This document shows positions 7,654-15,931 of a stretch of 26,267 nt of DNA, in pieces. The notes under the pieces were generated by a model. That model searched no databases, had not been told where the DNA came from, and worked only from the letters and a program-made list of their open reading frames with translations. The stretch comes from Candidatus Bathyarchaeota archaeon. GTDB lineage: Archaea; Thermoproteota; Bathyarchaeia; Bathyarchaeales; Bathycorpusculaceae. Each line of letters starts with the position of its first letter. Positions within the stretch are counted from its first letter, which is position 1. Where the stretch lies: assembly GCA_014859805.1 (NCBI GenBank), contig JACUTN010000001.1, forward strand, positions 1 through 26,267, read 5' to 3'. The position numbers and the translations under genes were made by a program.

Positions 7654-8208
7654 TTGAAAGTTTTGGTCGCTTACTACAGTGAAACTGGAAACACAGAGAA
7701 GATCGCCAAGGCAATTCACGAAGAGGTTTCAAAAGAACATGAAGCACATTTGAAGGAAATCAAGGAGGTTACAGCAGACACTCTGAATAGTTATGATCTA
7801 GTTTTTCTAGGTTCTGCTTGTCATTCGGCGGACTTGGCGGCTCCGGTCAAGAGAATCCTAGAAGCTCTTCCCAAATCACCTAGATTCAAGCTTGCAGGAT
7901 TCTTCACTCACTCGGTTCCATGTCCTGAAGGGAGCGCCAGTGCACGCAATTTGTTCAATCGATGGGCAGGTAAATGCATAGTATCCTTTGAAAAGGTGAA
8001 CAAAGAAAAACAACTTGACTTCAAGGGGTATTTCAATTGTGAAGGTGTGCCTTCTTCTCCAATCCAAGAATTCATAAAGAACGAGGTAATCGTGTCTGCC
8101 GATGAGTGGGAAGCGTACATGAAAGAATTGATAAAACATCCAAGCGCTGAGGATTTGCAGAAGGCTAAGGAATTCGCTCGCGAAGTACTGTCGCACACGA
8201 AATTCTAA
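7654..8208 (+). CDS. Flavodoxin-family protein
   Basis: This is a probable FMN-binding electron-transfer or NAD(P)H-quinone-oxidoreductase-like protein of 184 residues in the cytoplasm. The N-terminus has the classic first strand and phosphate loop, VLVAYYSETGNTEKIAKAI, with S/T-x-T-G-x-T at about residues 9-14. Later elements are YDLVFLGSACHSADLAAPVKR, which lines the flavin in this fold, and FTHSVPCPEGSASARNLF. The start is TTG 7654 because an almost perfect aggaggt ribosome site lies at 7641-7647; an open frame extending back to 7549 lacks such a site. The C-terminal tail (SAEDLQKAKEFAREVL) is a helix common in archaeal flavodoxins of this group. A stem-loop with a T-run follows the stop. 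No redox partner gene is adjacent. Confidence 0.88.
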   Translation: MKVLVAYYSETGNTEKIAKAIHEEVSKEHEAHLKEIKEVTADTLNSYDLVFLGSACHSADLAAPVKRILEALPKSPRFKLAGFFTHSVPCPEGSASARNLFNRWAGKCIVSFEKVNKEKQLDFKGYFNCEGVPSSPIQEFIKNEVIVSADEWEAYMKELIKHPSAEDLQKAKEFAREVLSHTKF

Positions 8209-8240
8209 CTGTTTCTAACAGAAGGAAAAACAGCTTTTTT
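8209..8240 (+). terminator. Stem-loop with T-run after the flavodoxin gene
   Basis: ctgttt (8209-8214) pairs with aaacag (8228-8233) over a 13-base loop, followed by a run of six T at 8235-8240. It starts immediately after the stop codon. In archaea the U-run alone may suffice to end transcription. Confidence 0.5.
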
Positions 8241-8382
8241 CAAAGCCATGTTTATTATTTGCTCTAGAGCCGCACCTGTTGCTTTACTCTATTAACGTAT
8301 TGTCTTTCAAAGAAGAAGTGGAGGATAGAAGATCTTCGGGGAAAACGAATGCTTTTTTAACTAGGGCACATACTTTTTGGTC

Positions 8383-8682
8383 ATGGATATAGTCTTTGAG
8401 TTCGATCAAAACTGGTATGTTTTGTTCTTCGCTTTCTTGTTATCATGGCTAATTATATCGATTAGTAGAAAAAATCATAGAGGTAAAAAGGAAGCTAAAG
8501 AACAGCTTTGTTTGGCTTTAGGTGGTCTAATTACCCTATTACTTATGGAAGTCTTTGCTACCTCTACGAACCTATGGCATTACATGCCTGGAAATTGGCC
8601 AATAATTTTGTGGCCAACATATTTCGTAGCAATATTATTTGGATATCAATTGTTAAGGTTCGTCGAAGGACTCTTCTCATAA
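8383..8682 (+). CDS. Small membrane protein with three predicted transmembrane helices
   Basis: I do not recognise this 99-residue protein. It shows three hydrophobic spans: WYVLFFAFLLSWLIISI (about 11-27), LCLALGGLITLLLMEVF (about 44-60) and WPIILWPTYFVAILFGYQLL (about 72-91). The loop after the first span is strongly basic (RKNHRGKKEAK), which by the positive-inside rule places it in the cytoplasm and the N-terminus outside. A tryptophan- and proline-rich loop (NLWHYMPGNWPIILWP) joins spans two and three. Start is ATG 8383, with a T-rich box around 8351-8360 about 30 bases upstream, suggesting a nearly leaderless message; a TTG two codons earlier is possible. It appears to stand alone in transcription. 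Function is unknown. Confidence 0.65.
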   Translation: MDIVFEFDQNWYVLFFAFLLSWLIISISRKNHRGKKEAKEQLCLALGGLITLLLMEVFATSTNLWHYMPGNWPIILWPTYFVAILFGYQLLRFVEGLFS

Positions 8683-8770
8683 CCGTCTTCGAGTTTACAC
8701 GATTGTGTTCACCCTAAGCAAAAATTTGCATAGATTTGCAGAAAGTTAAGAAAGAAGGAAGTTTTGTGAG

Positions 8771-8823
8771 AAACACATTGTTTGCCTTAGGATTCAAAAA
8801 AAGATAAGAATATCCAATGTGTT
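8771..8823. other. Imperfect stem-loop in the gap before the RAM-domain gene
   Basis: aacacattg (8772-8780) is perfectly complementary to caatgtgtt (8815-8823). Inside, ggattc (8790-8795) can pair with gaatatc (8808-8814) with two extra bases. It sits about 100 bases upstream of the RAM gene and could be an operator, a leader structure or a small RNA; nothing distinguishes these by eye. Confidence 0.3.
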
Positions 8824-8926
8824 GCTTGAAATCTATTCAGGACTTCAGTTTATTGGTTGTAAACGGTAGAGAGACGTAGTAAAATATTTTAGTGCAGACG
8901 GGAAACATTACAGCGAGGAAATTTAA

Positions 8927-9166
8927 ATGCCAACAGCATTTGTGCTAATAAACACTGAGATAGGTTCAGAAGCAGATGTGCTAGGGACATTGAAGAAAGT
9001 TGAGGGAGTTGATGAAGCCTTCGCTGTTTACGGAGTCTACGACATAATTGCCAGGGTTAAAGCAGACACTATGGATAAGCTTAAGGAAATCGTAACTTGG
9101 CGTATCCGAAGGCTTGACAAGGTTAGGTCAACATTGACAATGATAGTGGTAGAAGCGTCAAAATAG
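8927..9166 (+). CDS. Stand-alone Lrp/AsnC ligand-binding (RAM) domain protein
   Basis: The 79 residues are one RAM domain with the beta-alpha-beta-beta-alpha-beta pattern: TAFVLINTEIGSEADVLGTL, VEGVDEAFAVYGVYDIIARVKA, then DKLKEIVTWRIRRLDKVRSTLTMIVVE. The GVYDII segment after the second strand is typical for these effector-binding domains, which dimerise and further assemble into octamers and bind amino acids or similar small molecules. The helix-turn-helix half of a full Lrp regulator is absent and no upstream frame supplies it, so this is a natural short form rather than a truncation. It may modulate full-length Lrp proteins by mixed assembly (inference). A gagg ribosome site precedes ATG 8927 and a T-rich stretch at 9178-9190 follows the stop. 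Confidence 0.92.
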   Translation: MPTAFVLINTEIGSEADVLGTLKKVEGVDEAFAVYGVYDIIARVKADTMDKLKEIVTWRIRRLDKVRSTLTMIVVEASK

Positions 9167-9177
9167 CACAAAATCCC

Positions 9178-9190
9178 TCTTTTTATTTTT
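9178..9190 (+). terminator. T-rich terminator after the RAM-domain gene
   Basis: Two runs of five T separated by one A, twelve bases after the stop codon, match the oligo-U signal that ends archaeal transcripts. A separate TATA-like cttttaac follows at 9200-9207 for the next gene. Confidence 0.45.
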
Positions 9191-9252
9191 GCAAGTAACC
9201 TTTTAACATTCCAATTTAATCTTCTAACTCAAAAGGGGACGTGTTGCCATAA

Positions 9253-10593
9253 ATGACCATAAAAACAATGCATATTGGATTGGATGACACTGATTCGCCG
9301 AGAAAGGGATGCACCACATATGTTGCTGCTCTTCTCGTGGAAAAACTGCAAAAAATGGGAGCCGAATTCATTGACTACCCAAACTTGGTTAGGTTGAACC
9401 CGAACGTGCCGTGGAAAACTAGGGGGAACGGGGCACTATGCTTACGAATAAAATACAACGAAAACGACGAAGATGAAATCAAAGAAACCGTCATAGGCAC
9501 GGTGGAAGAACATGCAGATTTCGATTATGAAGGCACAGACCCAGGTATAGTATTCTTTGAAGGAACCGGAATTCCGAAGGAAATCAAAACGTTCTCAAAA
9601 AACGCAATCACCGGAATTGTGAATCTTGATGATGCTTTGAAGCTCTTGAAGAGGGTCAAGGCTGAGGCTGTTGGTTTTAAAAAATGTCGAGGAATCATAG
9701 GCGCTTTGGCAGCTGTCGGCGAAACTTTTGAAGGCGACTACACTTTTGAAATTCTTGCCTATCGCGTTCCAGAGAATTATGGTTTGAAAAGAAGAGTTGA
9801 CGAATCTTCAATTGTTGAGATGGATAAGGCGACAGCACCCTACACGTTCAACAATGTTGACGAAGAAAAAGAAAGGGTTATCATAACACCGAGAGGTCCA
9901 GACCCTATTTTTCTCGGTATCAGAGGCGAAACTTCGGAAATTGTGAAGAAGGCATATGAAACGGTGGAACCTCTTGAACCCGTTGAAAGATGGGTTATTT
10001 TTCGCACTAATCAGGGAACAGACGCTCATCTGAAACGAGTTAAGCAGTTGAGTCAAATAAAACCATATAACCCAGTGATTGCCAGAGGAACCGTGGCAGA
10101 AAACCCGAAGATAATCCCGAGAAGACACGTTATTTTCTCAATTAAAGACGAAAGCGCACAGGTTGATTGTGCAGCTTATGAACCGACAGGTGTTCTCCGC
10201 AAGGCTGCAAGAAAGCTGATTGTGAGAGATCACGTGGAAGTCTACGGGGGTGTTCGTGCTCCTTCGGAAAGTTATCCGCTAACTATAAACCTTGAAAAAA
10301 TCAGGGTTCTAAAGCTTGCACCAAGAATCGTTTATTACAATCCGGTTTGTCCAAAGTGTGGAAAGCGGCTTAAATCTATGGGAAGGAATAAGGGCTTCAG
10401 ATGTGAAAAATGTGGTTCAAGATACGCTGATGTTGGCAAAATTGAGGTTAAAATGGAGCGTGAAATAAAGGAAAGCCTGTACATGACTTCGACTCGGTCT
10501 CAGAGGCATCTGACTAAGCCGTTTAGGCGTTACGGACTGGAGAAAAGTCACGCAATATTTAAAGGGTTAATTGAGGATTGGCATTTTCCTTGA
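9253..10593 (+). CDS. tiaS: tRNA(Ile2) 2-agmatinylcytidine synthetase
   Basis: TiaS attaches agmatine to C34 of tRNA-Ile(CAU) using ATP, so that the tRNA reads AUA. It is an archaeal enzyme. The 446 residues follow the family order: an N-terminal domain beginning MHIGLDDTDSPRKGCTTYVA, the NVPWKTRGNGALCLRI segment, the ATP-phosphorylating region around KCRGIIGALAAVGE and DYTFEILAYR, an RTNQGTDAHL segment, an OB-fold (about 275-345) and a C-terminal zinc ribbon with Cys366, Cys369, Cys384 and Cys387. Start is ATG 9253. It is transcribed alone from a TATA-like box near 9200 and ends three bases before a convergent small gene. Confidence 0.96.
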   Translation: MTIKTMHIGLDDTDSPRKGCTTYVAALLVEKLQKMGAEFIDYPNLVRLNPNVPWKTRGNGALCLRIKYNENDEDEIKETVIGTVEEHADFDYEGTDPGIVFFEGTGIPKEIKTFSKNAITGIVNLDDALKLLKRVKAEAVGFKKCRGIIGALAAVGETFEGDYTFEILAYRVPENYGLKRRVDESSIVEMDKATAPYTFNNVDEEKERVIITPRGPDPIFLGIRGETSEIVKKAYETVEPLEPVERWVIFRTNQGTDAHLKRVKQLSQIKPYNPVIARGTVAENPKIIPRRHVIFSIKDESAQVDCAAYEPTGVLRKAARKLIVRDHVEVYGGVRAPSESYPLTINLEKIRVLKLAPRIVYYNPVCPKCGKRLKSMGRNKGFRCEKCGSRYADVGKIEVKMEREIKESLYMTSTRSQRHLTKPFRRYGLEKSHAIFKGLIEDWHFP

Positions 10594-10596
10594 TTC

Positions 10597-10836
10597 TTAT
10601 TCTTTATTCACTTTGAAGATTTCGCAAAGCAGTTGATACAGCTCGTCTCCACCTTCCACTTTTGAGAACATGCCTCTTTCAGTTTTAAGTATGCGTCCAA
10701 CAGCATGATATGTTTGTCTCCATTCCAGTTCCTTCCACATCATGCGGTAATTTTTCAGTTCAATCCACGCTCTGAAGATTAAAACAACGAACATGCCTAG
10801 GGTGAGTGAAAGGTTCAGCAGATATATCCACAGCAC
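10597..10836 (-). CDS. Small single-pass membrane protein
   Basis: This 79-residue protein is not recognised. One hydrophobic span lies at the N-terminus (about 2-22, LWIYLLNLSLTLGMFVVLIF), followed by a charged, helical cytosolic part with the pattern RAWIELKNYRMMWKELEWRQ, so a signal-anchor topology is likely. GTG 10836 is the first possible start in frame; a perfect aggaggtga ribosome site is at 10852-10860, about fifteen bases upstream, which is longer than usual but strongly supports that the gene is real. It is divergent from the FUN14 gene and convergent with tiaS. Function is unknown; a role alongside the FUN14 protein would be guesswork. Confidence 0.65.
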   Translation of the reverse strand: MLWIYLLNLSLTLGMFVVLIFRAWIELKNYRMMWKELEWRQTYHAVGRILKTERGMFSKVEGGDELYQLLCEIFKVNKE

Positions 10837-10937
10837 ATCATCCGTGGCTTTTCACCTCCTTCTTGTCATATGCCTTGTATTTTATGAGCAATATGCATTT
10901 AAATCAAACTTGTGTTGCATATTTAGAGAGGGTTTCG

Positions 10938-11246
10938 ATGAGCGCTGTTTTACCCTCAGTAGTTTACCAGTTAGGCGTGGGAGGAATAGGCGGCTTCATA
11001 GTTGGATATGCAATGAAGAAAATAAGCAAGTTAATAGTTGTTTTAATAGGTTTATTCATAACTTTCCTTCTTTACTTAGGCACACGTGGGATAATCAGCA
11101 TAAACTATGGAGAACTTTGGGGGGCATTAGATGATTTACTCGGTTTTGCTAGTCAAGCAGCAACATGGCTTATCAGCTTTATATCTCTTTTGCCTTTCAT
11201 GGGAAGCTTCTTGGCTGGCTTCTTGCTTGGCTTTAAACTCGGATAG
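10938..11246 (+). CDS. FUN14-family membrane protein
   Basis: This 102-residue protein has the FUN14 signature: a glycine-rich first span (QLGVGGIGGFIVGYAMKKISKLI), a second span (VVLIGLFITFLLYLGTRGIISINY) and a C-terminal glycine-rich span (FMGSFLAGFLLGFKLG). The family includes eukaryotic mitophagy receptors and many archaeal proteins of unknown function. The start ATG 10938 is preceded by gagaggg at 10926-10932 and by a TATA-like atttaaat at 10898-10905; an open frame extending upstream to 10806 would cross that promoter and is unlikely to be used. The alaS gene follows after about 70 bases on the same strand. Confidence 0.82.
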   Translation: MSAVLPSVVYQLGVGGIGGFIVGYAMKKISKLIVVLIGLFITFLLYLGTRGIISINYGELWGALDDLLGFASQAATWLISFISLLPFMGSFLAGFLLGFKLG

Positions 11247-11318
11247 TGAAATGGTTAAATGTTTGATTCTCGATAATCCTTTGGAAAAGCTGATTTCAGC
11301 ACGTCGAGGGTCTCAACA

Positions 11319-14111
11319 TTGAAAAAGTTTCCAAAAGAGGAATACAGCATACCGTTCTTTAAAGAAGAAGGTTACGTAAGGAAATTATGTCCCAAATGCA
11401 AAGAATATTTTTGGACGCAAAATCCAGACCAAGAAACTTGTGGGGAAGCAACCCCTGAAGGTTGCACATTCTACACGTTCATAAACAATCCGCCGACAAG
11501 GAAAAGTTACAGTTTACGTGAGATGCGTGAGGCTTTTCTGTCGTTTTTTGAAAAACATGGACACACCCGTATAAAGCCTTATCCAGTAGTGGCAAGATGG
11601 AGAGACGACATTTACCTAACACACGCGAGCATAATAGACTTTCAGCCATACGTAACCGACGGAATTGCTCCACCACCAGCAAATCCTCTTGTGATTGTTC
11701 AACCATGCATCCGCTTGGTGGACATAGCCAATACTGGTCCGACTTTCGGCAGACACTTAACAATTTTTGAAATGGGCGGGCATCACGCATTTAACTATCC
11801 GGACAAGGAGGTTTACTGGAAAGACCAGACTGTAAGATATCATCATGAGTTTATCACAAAAGAGTTGGGAGTGAAATCTGAAGAAGTCATCTACAAGGAA
11901 GACGTCTGGGTTGGCGGTGGAAACGCTGGTCCAGACGTTGAATGCATTGTTCGAGGTTTAGAAGTTGACACGCTCGTTTTCATGCAATACAAGGTCATCA
12001 ACAATGAATTCGTCAAGTTGCCCATAAGGACTGTTGACACTGGTTATGGAATAGACCGTTACGCATGGCTTTCTCAAGGTGTGCCGAGTTGTTTTCATGC
12101 AGTTTACGGCGGCTTGCTTGACAAGATCTTTGAGATGGCTGAAGTAGGCGGAATAGATAACGATCTACTGATGAAGGTAGCTGAGGTTTCCGGCTTAGTA
12201 AGCTTGGATAAAACAGCGAGTAGACTTGAAGCTAGAAGAAAAATAGCGGAAATTGTTGGAATGAAAGTGAAAGAGTTAGACGAGTTATTGCTTCCCATCG
12301 AAAACGTGTTCACAGTTGCAGACCACACCAAATGCTTAGGCTTCATACTTTCTGAAGGCATCGTTCCATCAAACATTCAAGAAGGATACTTAGCAAGACT
12401 TCTATTCCGCAGAGCCTACAGACTTTTGAAAATGTTGGACATAACAGACAAGCTTTACGATATTATGAACATGCAAATCGAATTCTGGTCCAAGGATTAC
12501 CCACATCTTAAGGAAATGCAAAACGAGATAATGGAAATCCTTTCAGTTGAAGAAGAAAAGTTTAAAGAAACCATAAAAAGAGGCGGAGGCCTAGTAAAGC
12601 GGATCGCAGGAGAGCTAAAGACAAAGAACATTCCAGAAATCCCAGTGGAAACCTTGACTGAACTGTATGATTCACATGGGCTTCCACCCGAAATTGTTAA
12701 GCAGTTCGCCGAAAAAGAAGGGTTAGAGGCAGAGGTCCCGGAAAACTTCTATGCTTTAATCGCAGAAAGACACATGCAAGCACCCAGAAAAGTGGAAGAG
12801 GCGAAACTGGAAGAAAAGCTGGAAACAACGGTTTCGAATCTTGCAGAAACCGAGCACTTGTACTATCAAGACCAATACATGAAGGAGTCTGACGCAAAAG
12901 TCGTCAAAGTAATAGACAGCGAATATGTTGTTCTTGACAAAACATGCTTCTATCCAGAAGGCGGAGGACAACCAGCAGACACTGGCTACCTAGTTTTTGA
13001 AGGAAACAAAGTTGAGGTTGTTGATGTTCAAAAAGTCGGCAAGGTAATTATCCACAAAGTGAAGGGCACAGTTCCAAAAGAGAATAGCCTTGTCAGCGGA
13101 GTCATTGACTGGGAAAAAAGATACAGTCTCATGAAGAATCACACCGCCACACACATAGTTAACGGTGCTGCAAGACGCGTTCTGGGGCAACATGTTTGGC
13201 AGTTTGGAACACAAAAAGGCGTCAATCGGTCTAGACTGGACATTTCACATTATCGCAGACTAACACTGAAGGAAGTACATGAAATAGAAAAATTGGCAAA
13301 CGAAGTGATTTCACAAAATATTTCTGTGGAAACTTCTCGGATGCCTCGAAGCGAAGCGGAAAAACTTTACGGCTTCAGACTTTACCAAGGCGGAGCTATT
13401 CCAGGAAAAGAAATACGTGTTGTAAAAATTGGAGACTGGGATGTTGAAGCATGTGCCGGGACTCACCTAAAAAACACGGGTGAAATCGGATTCATCAAGA
13501 TAATTCATTCGGAAAGGGTTCAGGACGGCGTGGAAAGACTTGTCTATTCCGTTGGAATTTCAGCACTTAAGGCAGTGCAAGAAAAAGAGGAAAAACTCTG
13601 GAAACTTTCGGAAATTTTGAATGCACCTCTTGATAAACTTGATAAAACAGCAGAAAAAATTGTCAAAGAATTAAAAGAAGCAAACACAGAAAAAAGAAAA
13701 CTCATCAAAGAAATAGCGGAGCGAGAAAGCACGGTTCTAGGCGGTAGACCAGAAGGCGAAGAAATCAAAGAAATAGAAGGCATTAAAATTGTGATGCGTG
13801 ACTTTAAAGAGGCAATTGATGTTGATCGCATGGTTCAAACAGCAAATCAGCTAATCAAAAGAGACGAAGCAATCGTCACAATATTTTATGGAACAGATGG
13901 AAAAAACGCGTGGATAACAGTTATGGTTGGAAAAAACGCCTTAGAAAAGGGCGCAAATGCCGGTGAAATAATTAGAGAAGCCTCAGCAATCATAGGCGGC
14001 GGAGGCGGCGGAAAACCTAGCTTCGCTCAAGGCGGCGGAACAGCCGTCAAAAAACTGCAGGAAGCTGTCAAAAAAGCCGAAGAAACTCTGAAGAAACAAC
14101 TGAAACCTTAG
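11319..14111 (+). CDS. alaS: Alanyl-tRNA synthetase, archaeal type
   Basis: AlaRS charges tRNA-Ala and clears mischarged Ser and Gly. The 930-residue protein has the archaeal N-terminal extension with four cysteines (Cys24, 27, 41, 49), the class II catalytic core (THASIIDFQPYV, VQPCIRLVDIANTG, FEMGGHHAFN), a tRNA-binding helical region, and the editing domain with zinc ligands His608 and His612 (HTATH) and Cys712 and His716 (CAGTH). A long coiled coil (about 755-810) links to the C-Ala domain, which ends with a glycine-rich GGGGGGKPSFAQGGG segment. Start is TTG 11319 with a gaggg ribosome site at 11306-11310. The protein is complete. Confidence 0.97.
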   Translation: MKKFPKEEYSIPFFKEEGYVRKLCPKCKEYFWTQNPDQETCGEATPEGCTFYTFINNPPTRKSYSLREMREAFLSFFEKHGHTRIKPYPVVARWRDDIYLTHASIIDFQPYVTDGIAPPPANPLVIVQPCIRLVDIANTGPTFGRHLTIFEMGGHHAFNYPDKEVYWKDQTVRYHHEFITKELGVKSEEVIYKEDVWVGGGNAGPDVECIVRGLEVDTLVFMQYKVINNEFVKLPIRTVDTGYGIDRYAWLSQGVPSCFHAVYGGLLDKIFEMAEVGGIDNDLLMKVAEVSGLVSLDKTASRLEARRKIAEIVGMKVKELDELLLPIENVFTVADHTKCLGFILSEGIVPSNIQEGYLARLLFRRAYRLLKMLDITDKLYDIMNMQIEFWSKDYPHLKEMQNEIMEILSVEEEKFKETIKRGGGLVKRIAGELKTKNIPEIPVETLTELYDSHGLPPEIVKQFAEKEGLEAEVPENFYALIAERHMQAPRKVEEAKLEEKLETTVSNLAETEHLYYQDQYMKESDAKVVKVIDSEYVVLDKTCFYPEGGGQPADTGYLVFEGNKVEVVDVQKVGKVIIHKVKGTVPKENSLVSGVIDWEKRYSLMKNHTATHIVNGAARRVLGQHVWQFGTQKGVNRSRLDISHYRRLTLKEVHEIEKLANEVISQNISVETSRMPRSEAEKLYGFRLYQGGAIPGKEIRVVKIGDWDVEACAGTHLKNTGEIGFIKIIHSERVQDGVERLVYSVGISALKAVQEKEEKLWKLSEILNAPLDKLDKTAEKIVKELKEANTEKRKLIKEIAERESTVLGGRPEGEEIKEIEGIKIVMRDFKEAIDVDRMVQTANQLIKRDEAIVTIFYGTDGKNAWITVMVGKNALEKGANAGEIIREASAIIGGGGGGKPSFAQGGGTAVKKLQEAVKKAEETLKKQLKP

Positions 14112-14266
14112 CACGTGCGCATGGGTTTAGTGTAACAATAGTTATCGAGAGGAAGAGAAACAGTGACCTGAAATCCGCTTAATCTCCTGATGTTGAACTG
14201 GAACAGAGATTTTTTTTCTATAATCAACTTCAGAGTATGTAGCTCGGTCATATGGGGATGGTTATA

Positions 14267-14303
14267 AAGGCTTTTAAGAATTGAATCCTTTGAATACTTG
14301 TTG
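14267..14303 (+). promoter_or_regulatory. Promoter of the CBS-KaiC-like fusion gene, duplicate of 4079-4114
   Basis: A 19-base identity with 4079-4097 covers the TATA-like cttttaag (14271-14278) and attgaa. Here the copy is preceded by ttataaa (14262-14268), a second possible box. The start TTG is 35 bases beyond the shared box. Confidence 0.6.
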
Positions 14304-14312
14304 GGATTTGTT

Positions 14313-15779
14313 TTGCTGAAGGTCAAAGATGTAATGGCTACAACAGTTGTAACTGCGGATGCCGAATTGAACGTGAGAAAGGCAGTTAAGCGGATGAATA
14401 AACATGAAATAGGCTGTTTAGTTGTGATGAAAAAAGGAAGCTTTGTTGGAATATTAACCGAGCGTGACGTTCTGAAGAGAGTTGTAGCCGACGCTCGGAA
14501 CCCAGATGAGACGCTTGTGAGAGATGTTATGTCCAAGTCTTTGACAGTTGTAGGGCCAGAGGCAAGCTTAGAAGAAGCAACTTTCTTAATGCTTGAAAAA
14601 AGAGTTAAAAAACTCCCAGTCGTGAAAGGCAAAAAACTTGTAGGTATTGTCACACTTACTGACATAGCACGTATCGCACGAGCGAAAGGCCTGGAAAGAC
14701 TTGAACATGCAAACATCAAAGCAAACTTGATAGCTCACATGCAGAAGGTCAAAATCGGCGAAGATGTCAGACTAGAAATTGAGCTTATAAATGCAGGAAA
14801 AGGACCAGCGCTGCTGATGAGGGTTGAAGAGATCGTTCCAGAAGGTTTCAAGGTCATAAAAAAACCTAGAATCTCCCGCATAGAAAACCGCAACCTCAAC
14901 ATGAAAGGAAAAAGACTTGCACCACTAAAAACGGAAGAAATCAGGCTCATCCTAAGACCCACAACCAAAGGAACTTTCATTCTCAAGCCAAGAATAATAT
15001 GTCTAGACGAAACTGGGAAATACAAATCTTATGAACCTGAACCCGTAAAGATTGATGTGTCTGAGGTTGTTCTTCCACACCGGATTGCTACGGGATATGA
15101 GGATCTTGACAATTTATTGTTCGGTGGCATACCTGAACGCTATGCAGTCATCTTAACCTCGCCTTCGTGTGATGAAAAAGATTTGCTGATCAAAAGATTT
15201 CTGGAAGCAGGAGCAAACAAGGGTCAAATCACGTTTTACATCACCACAAGGGTGAGCGAGCTAGGGGCTTTAGTTGAAGATTTTCAATCAAACTTTTACC
15301 TTCTCATCTGCAACCCTCAAGCAGACTCGATGATCAAAAGCCTGCCAAACGTGTTCAAATTAAAAGGTGTAGAAAATCTAACTGATATCAGTATTGCTTT
15401 AGCCTTAGCTTTTCGTAAATTAGACAAGCCGCTAAAAGGTCCAAGAAGGGCTTGCGTCGAAATTATTCCAGACGTTTTGCTGCAGCATCATGCAGTTGAT
15501 TCCAGAAGATGGTTGAATGGAGTTATTCCAGAACTAAGGTTACAGGGTTTCACTACTTTGGCAGTGATGGATCCCGAAATGCATTCTGCACGCGAAGTTC
15601 GTGCTATCCTGAGTCTTTTCGAAGGAGAGATCAACATCTATGAGAAAGAAACAGAAAAAGGTCTAAGAAAGTTCCTTCGGATCAAGAGAATGTACAATCA
15701 GAAATATTTAGAGAGTGAACTATATCTGAAAAAAGAAAACTTGGAACATGAAAGAAGTAGAAAGTCTAAACAAAAGTGA
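14313..15779 (+). CDS. Fusion of CBS pair, beta-rich domain and degenerate KaiC/RecA-like domain
   Basis: This 488-residue protein has three parts. Residues 1-121 are a CBS pair almost the same as the small protein at 4128. Residues about 137-245 read as a beta-sandwich of CARDB/DUF11 character (VRLEIELINAGKGPALLMRVEEIVPEGF..., then GTFILKPRIICLD). Residues about 250-470 follow the KaiC/RAD55 plan, opening with IATGYEDLDNLLFGGIPERYAVILTSP. The P-loop position, however, reads SPSCDEKDLL (283-292) with no GK(S/T), and the Walker B strand (RACVEIIPDVLLQHH) lacks the usual Asp-Ser/Thr context, so ATP hydrolysis is doubtful. A basic coiled tail follows. Start TTG 14313 aligns with TTG 4128. It likely acts as a nucleotide-sensing regulatory scaffold; partner unknown. 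Confidence 0.8.
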   Translation: MLKVKDVMATTVVTADAELNVRKAVKRMNKHEIGCLVVMKKGSFVGILTERDVLKRVVADARNPDETLVRDVMSKSLTVVGPEASLEEATFLMLEKRVKKLPVVKGKKLVGIVTLTDIARIARAKGLERLEHANIKANLIAHMQKVKIGEDVRLEIELINAGKGPALLMRVEEIVPEGFKVIKKPRISRIENRNLNMKGKRLAPLKTEEIRLILRPTTKGTFILKPRIICLDETGKYKSYEPEPVKIDVSEVVLPHRIATGYEDLDNLLFGGIPERYAVILTSPSCDEKDLLIKRFLEAGANKGQITFYITTRVSELGALVEDFQSNFYLLICNPQADSMIKSLPNVFKLKGVENLTDISIALALAFRKLDKPLKGPRRACVEIIPDVLLQHHAVDSRRWLNGVIPELRLQGFTTLAVMDPEMHSAREVRAILSLFEGEINIYEKETEKGLRKFLRIKRMYNQKYLESELYLKKENLEHERSRKSKQK

Positions 15780-15931
15780 ACAGAATTATAGTTTTATCAT
15801 GCACTGAAATCGGAGTAAAGAATTAAAGCAAGTTCTGCGCAATTACTTTACGGTGTCAAACTTGAGGGATAGCGTTCTCAACCAATAAAGACAAAACATT
15901 TAATAGCCCTCAAACCAGTTCAGAAACTTTC

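Noticed and set aside
10806..10937. Longer N-terminus for the FUN14 protein
   Set aside because: The extension overlaps the divergent gene and crosses a TATA-like box; ATG 10938 has a gagaggg site.
14112..14266. Possible small RNA gene between alaS and the fusion gene
   Set aside because: No C/D box pair, H/ACA fold or strong hairpin was recognised; only promoter-like sequence near its right end.
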